Assembly: GCA_900546635.1 (NCBI GenBank)
Contig: URDS01000007.1
Coordinates: 1 to 54,354 of the forward strand
Source: an uncultured Eubacteriales bacterium
GTDB lineage: Bacteria > Bacillota > Clostridia > Oscillospirales > CAG-272
DNA length: 54,354 bases
Direction: 5' to 3'
The number at the start of each line of letters is the position of its first letter. The first letter of the stretch is position 1. The notes under the pieces were generated by a model. It was not told where the DNA came from. It worked only from the letters and a program-made list of their open reading frames with translations, and searched no databases. A program made the translations under genes and the position numbers. Below are positions 50,137-54,354 of the stretch, in pieces.

Positions 50137-51345
50137 GTGAATAAAAAGAATTTAAAAATGCGCCCTGTCGGCAGCGAATATATGAAGCAATATAACCAGC
50201 TGCTCCGTTATGTCTTCCAGGTTACGGAGCAGGAACTCAACTCAGTCGGCTGGCAGGAAAAAGAAATCATACGCGCAAAATATCCGACCATGCAAAAAGC
50301 CGACGTGCTGGGATGGTTTGATCAGGAAAATCTGGTTTCCCAGGTCGCAGTATATCCCATGAAAGTCAAAATATACGGCCGTACCTATGATATGGGCGGT
50401 CTGACCGGCGTCGGTACCTATCCGGAATACTCCAATCAGGGACTCATGCATAAACTGCTTGAGCAGGCATTGAAAAACATGCGCAAAAAAGGTCAGTATA
50501 TCAGCTATTTGTTTCCCTACTCCATTCCCTACTACAGACGAAAAGGCTGGGAAATCATATCTGATAAGATTTCCTATGAAATAGAGGATTATCAGCTTCC
50601 CAAAAACCAACAGGTTTCCGGCGATGTCCGCCGCGTGGAATGCGACAGCGCGGAACTCAGGCGCACATACGAAATTTACGCGCAGCGCACGCACGGCGCC
50701 ATTCTGCGGGACGAACTGGCATGGAACGAATACTGGCTCTGGGATTCGGACGATATCATGGCTGCAATCTACTACGATGAAAACAATGAACCCTGCGGTT
50801 ATGTGATCTACTGGATCGCGGACGATGTATTCCATATTAAGGACATGATCTTTATCAATGAAAACGCGCGCGCGGGGCTTTGGAACTTTATATCCGCGCA
50901 CTTTTCCATGATTGACAAAGTTGTCGGCGACACATACACAGACGAACCGCTTGCATTTTTGCTGGAGGACGCCAGCATCACCGAAACCATCTCGCCCTAT
51001 TATATGGCAAGAATCGTAGACTTTCCGGAATTTATAGCCAACTTTCCCTTCAAGCCCAGCCGGGAAGAGAGAAAATGGAAATTTATGCTGTCCGACCCGA
51101 TGCTGACGTGCAATCAGGGCGCTTTTCTCCTCACCATCGACCGATCCGGAAAAGGAACGGCTGTGAAGATTTCGGAAAAATGCGCCGATTCAATCAGCAT
51201 TCAAACGATGACGACCATGTTGATGGGCTACAAGAGACCGGACTACTTAGCCAAGATCGGCCGTATTTGCGCGGATGAAGCCACAATTGATATGCTTGAG
51301 GATTCAATTGAACAGCAAACGCCGTACGTCTCCGATTATTTTTAA
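50137..51345 (+). CDS. Eis-like GNAT N-acetyltransferase
   Basis: 402 residues with the Eis-family layout: N-terminal GNAT domain (acetyl-CoA region MGGLTGVGTYPEYSNQGLMHKLLEQAL, about 86-112), a second GNAT-like domain (about 170-290) and a C-terminal sterol-carrier-like fold (about 300-402). Eis enzymes acetylate lysines and aminoglycosides; the natural substrate here is unknown. GTG 50137 has GAGG upstream. It lies 53 bases before a gene for an APH-like kinase, so two aminoglycoside-modifying-type folds sit side by side, though resistance is not implied. Confidence 0.87.
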   Translation: MNKKNLKMRPVGSEYMKQYNQLLRYVFQVTEQELNSVGWQEKEIIRAKYPTMQKADVLGWFDQENLVSQVAVYPMKVKIYGRTYDMGGLTGVGTYPEYSNQGLMHKLLEQALKNMRKKGQYISYLFPYSIPYYRRKGWEIISDKISYEIEDYQLPKNQQVSGDVRRVECDSAELRRTYEIYAQRTHGAILRDELAWNEYWLWDSDDIMAAIYYDENNEPCGYVIYWIADDVFHIKDMIFINENARAGLWNFISAHFSMIDKVVGDTYTDEPLAFLLEDASITETISPYYMARIVDFPEFIANFPFKPSREERKWKFMLSDPMLTCNQGAFLLTIDRSGKGTAVKISEKCADSISIQTMTTMLMGYKRPDYLAKIGRICADEATIDMLEDSIEQQTPYVSDYF

Positions 51346-51398
51346 TTCGACTGCCGATTTTCAAAAACGCCGTTTAAAACGAAATATCGGAGGTTTTG

Positions 51399-52277
51399 GT
51401 GATTTACAGTGCGATTACGGATTGCAAGCCCATTTTAAAAGGTTGGTCAAACGATAAAAAATACCGCGCGACCGCTGCCGACGGTACAAAATATCTGCTC
51501 CGCATTTCACCCGCCCCGCAATACGGCCGCAAAAAGCATGAATTTGAAATGATGCGGCAGGTGTCAAATCTCGGCGTACCTATGTGCCGTCCGATTGAAC
51601 TCGGACGCTGCGGCAAGGGTGTCTATACGCTGCACACTTGGATTGACGGCGCGGACGCCGAAGCGGTGATTCCGGCGCTCTCCGATGCCGAACAATACGC
51701 ATACGGGCTTGAAGCAGGCTGCATTCTGCGCGTCATCCATTCGATTCCCGCGCCGGCCGCGCAGGAAGATTGGGAAGCGCGGTTCAACCGAAAGATGGAT
51801 CGAAAGATTCAAATGTATTGGGACTGCCCGGTAAAATACGAGGACGGACAGGCCTTTATCGACTACATAAACGCAAACCGGCATTTACTCAAAAGCCGCC
51901 CGCAAAGCTACCAGCACGGCGATTATCATATCGGAAACATGATGATCGACACGCGCGGAAAACTGCAGATCATTGACTTTGACCGCAATGACTTCGGCGA
52001 TCCGTGGGAGGAATTTAACCGCATTGTCTGGTGCGCGCAGGCAGCGCCCCGCTTTGCCTCCGGCATGGTCTACGGATATTTTGAGGGGAATGTTCCACTC
52101 CTCTTTTGGCGTCTGCTCGCATTGTACATTTCAAGCAATACCCTCTCCTCTGTCCCCTGGGCCATTCCGTTCGGTCAAAAGGAAGTCGATACCATGCGAA
52201 AACAGGCCAAAGAGATTTTAGGTTGGTACGACCATATGAAAAATCCTGTGCCGAGTTGGTATTCTATCCAACAATAG
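51399..52277 (+). CDS. APH-family (aminoglycoside phosphotransferase-like) kinase
   Basis: 292-residue small-molecule kinase of the APH/choline kinase superfamily. The Brenner motif HGDYHIGN lies near residue 173 with catalytic Asp and Asn, and IIDFDRNDFGDPWEEFNR near 190 has the metal-binding Asp. GTG 51399 is five bases after CGGAGG; TTG 51396 is one codon earlier. Members phosphorylate aminoglycosides, sugars or aminoalcohols; the substrate here is unknown. Confidence 0.87.
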   Translation: MIYSAITDCKPILKGWSNDKKYRATAADGTKYLLRISPAPQYGRKKHEFEMMRQVSNLGVPMCRPIELGRCGKGVYTLHTWIDGADAEAVIPALSDAEQYAYGLEAGCILRVIHSIPAPAAQEDWEARFNRKMDRKIQMYWDCPVKYEDGQAFIDYINANRHLLKSRPQSYQHGDYHIGNMMIDTRGKLQIIDFDRNDFGDPWEEFNRIVWCAQAAPRFASGMVYGYFEGNVPLLFWRLLALYISSNTLSSVPWAIPFGQKEVDTMRKQAKEILGWYDHMKNPVPSWYSIQQ

Positions 52278-52335
52278 CCCCGGCAAAACAGTTTTTTACA
52301 TCTTGAAAAAACCATTTTATATCGCTTCTGAAAAT

Positions 52336-52375
52336 CGGACAGTCCGCAAGTTCATTTGAACCTTGGGACTGTCCG
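52336..52375. terminator. Bidirectional terminator
   Basis: CGGACAGTCC and GGACTGTCCG form a strong outer stem with a further inner stem (CAAGTTCA/TGAACCTTG), between the convergent kinase and trpB2 genes. Confidence 0.8.
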
Positions 52376-52382
52376 AACTGTT

Positions 52383-53768
52383 TTAAAATTCTGCGGGCTG
52401 TGTCGGGAGCGTTTTCGCAAAGCGCGCAAGTTCCTCGTCTGTCGGAATATAGTCGCTCATTTTTCCGTCATGGAATTTTTCATACGCAACCATATCAAAG
52501 TAACCCGTACCGGTCAAACCGAAGAGAATCGTCTTCTCCTCGCCAGTCTCCCGGCACCGAATCGCTTCGTCCATCGCCGCCTTGATCGCGTGACTGGACT
52601 CAGGCGCAGGCAAGATACCCTCCACTCTGGCAAATTCTTCCGCCGCGCGGAACACCGCGGTCTGCTCAACCGATCTTGCCTCCATAAGACCGTCATGGTA
52701 CAGTTGAGAGAGCACCGAACTCATGCCGTGATAGCGCAGACCGCCCGCGTGGTTCGGCGCGGGGATAAACCCGGAACCGAGCGTGTACATTTTCGCCAGC
52801 GGGCAAATTTTTCCGGTATCGCAGAAATCATACGCAAACACGCCGCGCGTAAGGCTGGGGCAGGAAGCCGGCTCAACGGCGATGAAGCGATAATCCGCCT
52901 CGCCGCGCAGTTTTTCGCCCATAAAGGGAGCGATCAGACCGCCGAGATTGGAACCGCCGCCCGCGCAGCCGATGATAATATCCGGCTTTACGCCGTACTT
53001 TTCCAGCGCAGCTTTTGCTTCAAGACCGATCACGGACTGGTGCAGCAAAACCTGTGAAAGTACGCTGCCGAGCACATAGCGATACCGTCCGCCGGATGTA
53101 ACGGCCGCCTCTACCGCCTCGGAGATTGCGCATCCGAGACTTCCTGTCGTGCCCGGATTCTCCGAAAGAATCTTTTTGCCCACCTCGGTCGTTTCGGACG
53201 GAGAGGGCGTAACCGACGCGCCGTATGTGCGCATAACCTCGCGGCGGTGCGGTTTTTGCTCATAGCTGACTTTTACCATGTAAACCTTGCAGTCCAAATC
53301 AAAATATGAGCAGGCCATCGAAAGCGCGGTTCCCCACTGTCCGGCGCCCGTCTCGGTCGTCACGCCCGCAAGCCCCTGCTTTTTCGCATAGTACGCCTGC
53401 GCGATCGCGGAATTTAGTTTATGGCTGCCGCTTGTGTTGTTCCCCTCAAATTTATAATAAATATGCGCCGGTGTGCCGAGTTTTTTCTCCAGACAGTATG
53501 CGCGTACCAGCGGAGAGGGACGGTACATTTTGTAAAAGTCAATCAGCGGCGCCGGAATGTCGATGTACGGCGTTGTGTCGTCCAGTTCCTGCTCGGCAAG
53601 CTCCCGGCAGAACACCTGTGATAGCGCGTCCAGCGTGATCGGCTGCATCGTCGCGGGATTCACGAGCGGCGCCGGCTTGTTTTTCATGTCGGCCCGAAGA
53701 TTGTACCATTTTTTCGGGAGTTCATCCTCACTCAGATAGATTTTGTACGGAATTTCTCTCTTTTCCAT
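52383..53768 (-). CDS. trpB2: Tryptophan synthase beta subunit, TrpB2 type
   Basis: 461-residue PLP enzyme of the TrpB2 class, longer than TrpB1 and usually lacking a TrpA partner. PLP-binding Lys117 lies in NNTSGSHKLNSAIAQ; TETGAGQWGTALS (about 139-151) and GCAGGGSNLGG (about 283-293) complete the PLP site. It condenses indole with serine, or salvages indole. ATG 53768 has AAAGGTGA; a longer frame to 53981 crosses the T-box and is rejected. No other trp genes are nearby. The T-box gives it tryptophan-responsive control. Confidence 0.94.
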   Translation of the reverse strand: MEKREIPYKIYLSEDELPKKWYNLRADMKNKPAPLVNPATMQPITLDALSQVFCRELAEQELDDTTPYIDIPAPLIDFYKMYRPSPLVRAYCLEKKLGTPAHIYYKFEGNNTSGSHKLNSAIAQAYYAKKQGLAGVTTETGAGQWGTALSMACSYFDLDCKVYMVKVSYEQKPHRREVMRTYGASVTPSPSETTEVGKKILSENPGTTGSLGCAISEAVEAAVTSGGRYRYVLGSVLSQVLLHQSVIGLEAKAALEKYGVKPDIIIGCAGGGSNLGGLIAPFMGEKLRGEADYRFIAVEPASCPSLTRGVFAYDFCDTGKICPLAKMYTLGSGFIPAPNHAGGLRYHGMSSVLSQLYHDGLMEARSVEQTAVFRAAEEFARVEGILPAPESSHAIKAAMDEAIRCRETGEEKTILFGLTGTGYFDMVAYEKFHDGKMSDYIPTDEELARFAKTLPTQPAEF

Positions 53769-53827
53769 AGCGTCACCTTTCTCCCCTGAAAATTTTGATT
53801 CGGCCGGGGTTGCCGCAAAGGCGGTAA

Positions 53828-54104
53828 GGATAAAAAAATCCTCCTGTCCCGCCATCAATCTGCCGGGACAAGAGGTAAAATACTCTTGCGGTGCCACCCT
53901 GCTTGACGCTTTCGCGCCCGCTCTGCGCATACAAACATATGCCTGTCTTTTGATAACGAAGCACCACGCTCCGTGCGGCATACTCGCATACGCTTTCAGT
54001 CGCCCCTCAGGAGTCCATTCAAGCTCCGCCGCCGCACCGCGCTTCCACCATCCGCGGTTCTCTGTACCGGAAAATCGGACTCTACTTACTCTCCCTCATC
54101 GGTT
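53828..54104 (-). promoter_or_regulatory. Trp-specific T-box leader
   Basis: Full T-box layout on the minus strand: the Stem I GGTGGAAGC element, a specifier loop GAA-TGG-ACTCC with the Trp codon TGG at 54017-54015, long intervening stems, the T-box sequence AGGGTGGCACCGC at 53900-53888, then the terminator. Uncharged tRNA-Trp would pair with TGG and, through its 3' end, stabilise the antiterminator, switching trpB2 on under tryptophan starvation. Confidence 0.92.
53831..53870 (-). terminator. T-box terminator of trpB2
   Basis: On the minus strand TTGTCCCG, a loop, and CGGGACAGGAGGA followed by seven T (53838-53832). The 5' side lies just after the T-box element, as required for antiterminator competition. 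Confidence 0.88.
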
Positions 54105-54110
54105 TAGTAT

Positions 54111-54139
54111 ATTTTATGTTATGTTTTTTCCCTTGTCAA
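54111..54139 (-). promoter_or_regulatory. Promoter of the T-box/trpB2 transcript
   Basis: On the minus strand TTGACA (54139-54134), 17-base spacer, TAAAAT (54116-54111), with the start near 54104. Confidence 0.88.
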
Positions 54140-54276
54140 GTGTTTTTGAAAAATTTTTTATCACAAAGCCGAAAATTTTCGATTTTCTTATTTTACAGTT
54201 CTGAAATTTAGATTCTCGCACGTTCCGCAAAAGCAAAAAAATATTCCCCTGATTTTCTATTATTTCGGTAAATTTC

Positions 54277-54305
54277 TTGACTTAAACCGGGTTTTGTGAT
54301 ATTAT
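54277..54305 (+). promoter_or_regulatory. Rightward promoter leaving the window
   Basis: TTGACT at 54277-54282, 17-base spacer, TATTAT at 54300-54305. It would drive a gene beyond the right edge. The rest of 54140-54354 is A+T rich with nothing else recognised. Confidence 0.65.
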
Positions 54306-54354
54306 ATTTTAAAATTTTCATCTATAAAAATCAGTTTCGACATTTTTTGCAAAT

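Noticed and set aside
53769..53981. N-terminal extension of TrpB2
   Set aside because: The extra residues are the translated T-box and terminator; the ATG at 53768 has its own ribosome site and matches the normal TrpB2 start.
1..54354. Insertion sequences, integrases or an origin of replication
   Set aside because: No transposase, integrase or resolvase-like protein and no DnaA-box cluster was recognised in any frame.

Overview
This window (54,354 bp) looks like a chromosomal segment of a low-to-moderate GC Firmicute, most likely an uncultured gut-type clostridium (Oscillospiraceae-like). Supporting points are SpoVG, the AddAB recombination nuclease instead of RecBCD, a class B sortase with an SPQTG-type substrate, a Trp-specific T-box leader, a glycine riboswitch, a flavodiiron protein fused to flavin reductase and rubredoxin, and split transketolase genes. 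This is judged from protein families only; no 16S gene is present.

Layout. 1-5.4 kb: murC (minus), spoVG (plus), a phage-type switch (XRE repressor divergent from a coiled-coil protein and an ArpU/RinA-like protein, with repeated operators), trmB, tRNA-Arg(ACG), then a fishbone array of small hairpins leading into a four-helix-bundle (S23/IVS-type) gene that is translationally coupled to a small inorganic pyrophosphatase. 5.4-28.1 kb: a large cell-surface polysaccharide locus, all on the minus strand. In transcription order it holds a sugar nucleotidyltransferase, a 4,6-dehydratase (CapD/WbpM type), an aminotransferase, an initiating sugar transferase, glycosyltransferases, a TupA-like ATP-grasp protein, acetyltransferases, UDP-HexNAc dehydrogenase and epimerase, Wzy, Wzx and a UDP-glucose dehydrogenase. 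A second promoter with a structured leader then precedes chain-length protein, tyrosine kinase, PHP phosphatase, sortase, sortase substrate and LCP ligase. The central part (about 12-24.5 kb) is much richer in A+T than the flanks and looks like an exchangeable serotype cassette.

28.5-34.7 kb: an AraC regulator divergent from an acyltransferase-3 membrane protein, an orphan type IIA topoisomerase B subunit and a heparinase II/III-like protein. 34.8-45.2 kb: membrane protein, addB, addA, cysK, then split transketolase. 45.2-46.9 kb: a repeat-rich intergenic region, an SDR epimerase and a 51-residue rubredoxin. 47-54.3 kb: flavodiiron protein, glycine-riboswitch-controlled TRIC-type channel, Eis-like acetyltransferase, APH-like kinase, and TrpB2 behind a Trp T-box.

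The least explained structures are non-coding: (1) the hairpin fishbone before the four-helix-bundle gene, with constant TGATG/CATCA spacers and TTC/GAA loops but changing stems; (2) a ~128 bp structured repeat present twice, each time in the 5' leader of a minus-strand gene; (3) a repeat of at least 89 bp lying 3' of murC and 3' of the transketolase genes, in the same orientation relative to transcription. All coordinates, starts and motifs were read by eye; no similarity search or folding program was run.
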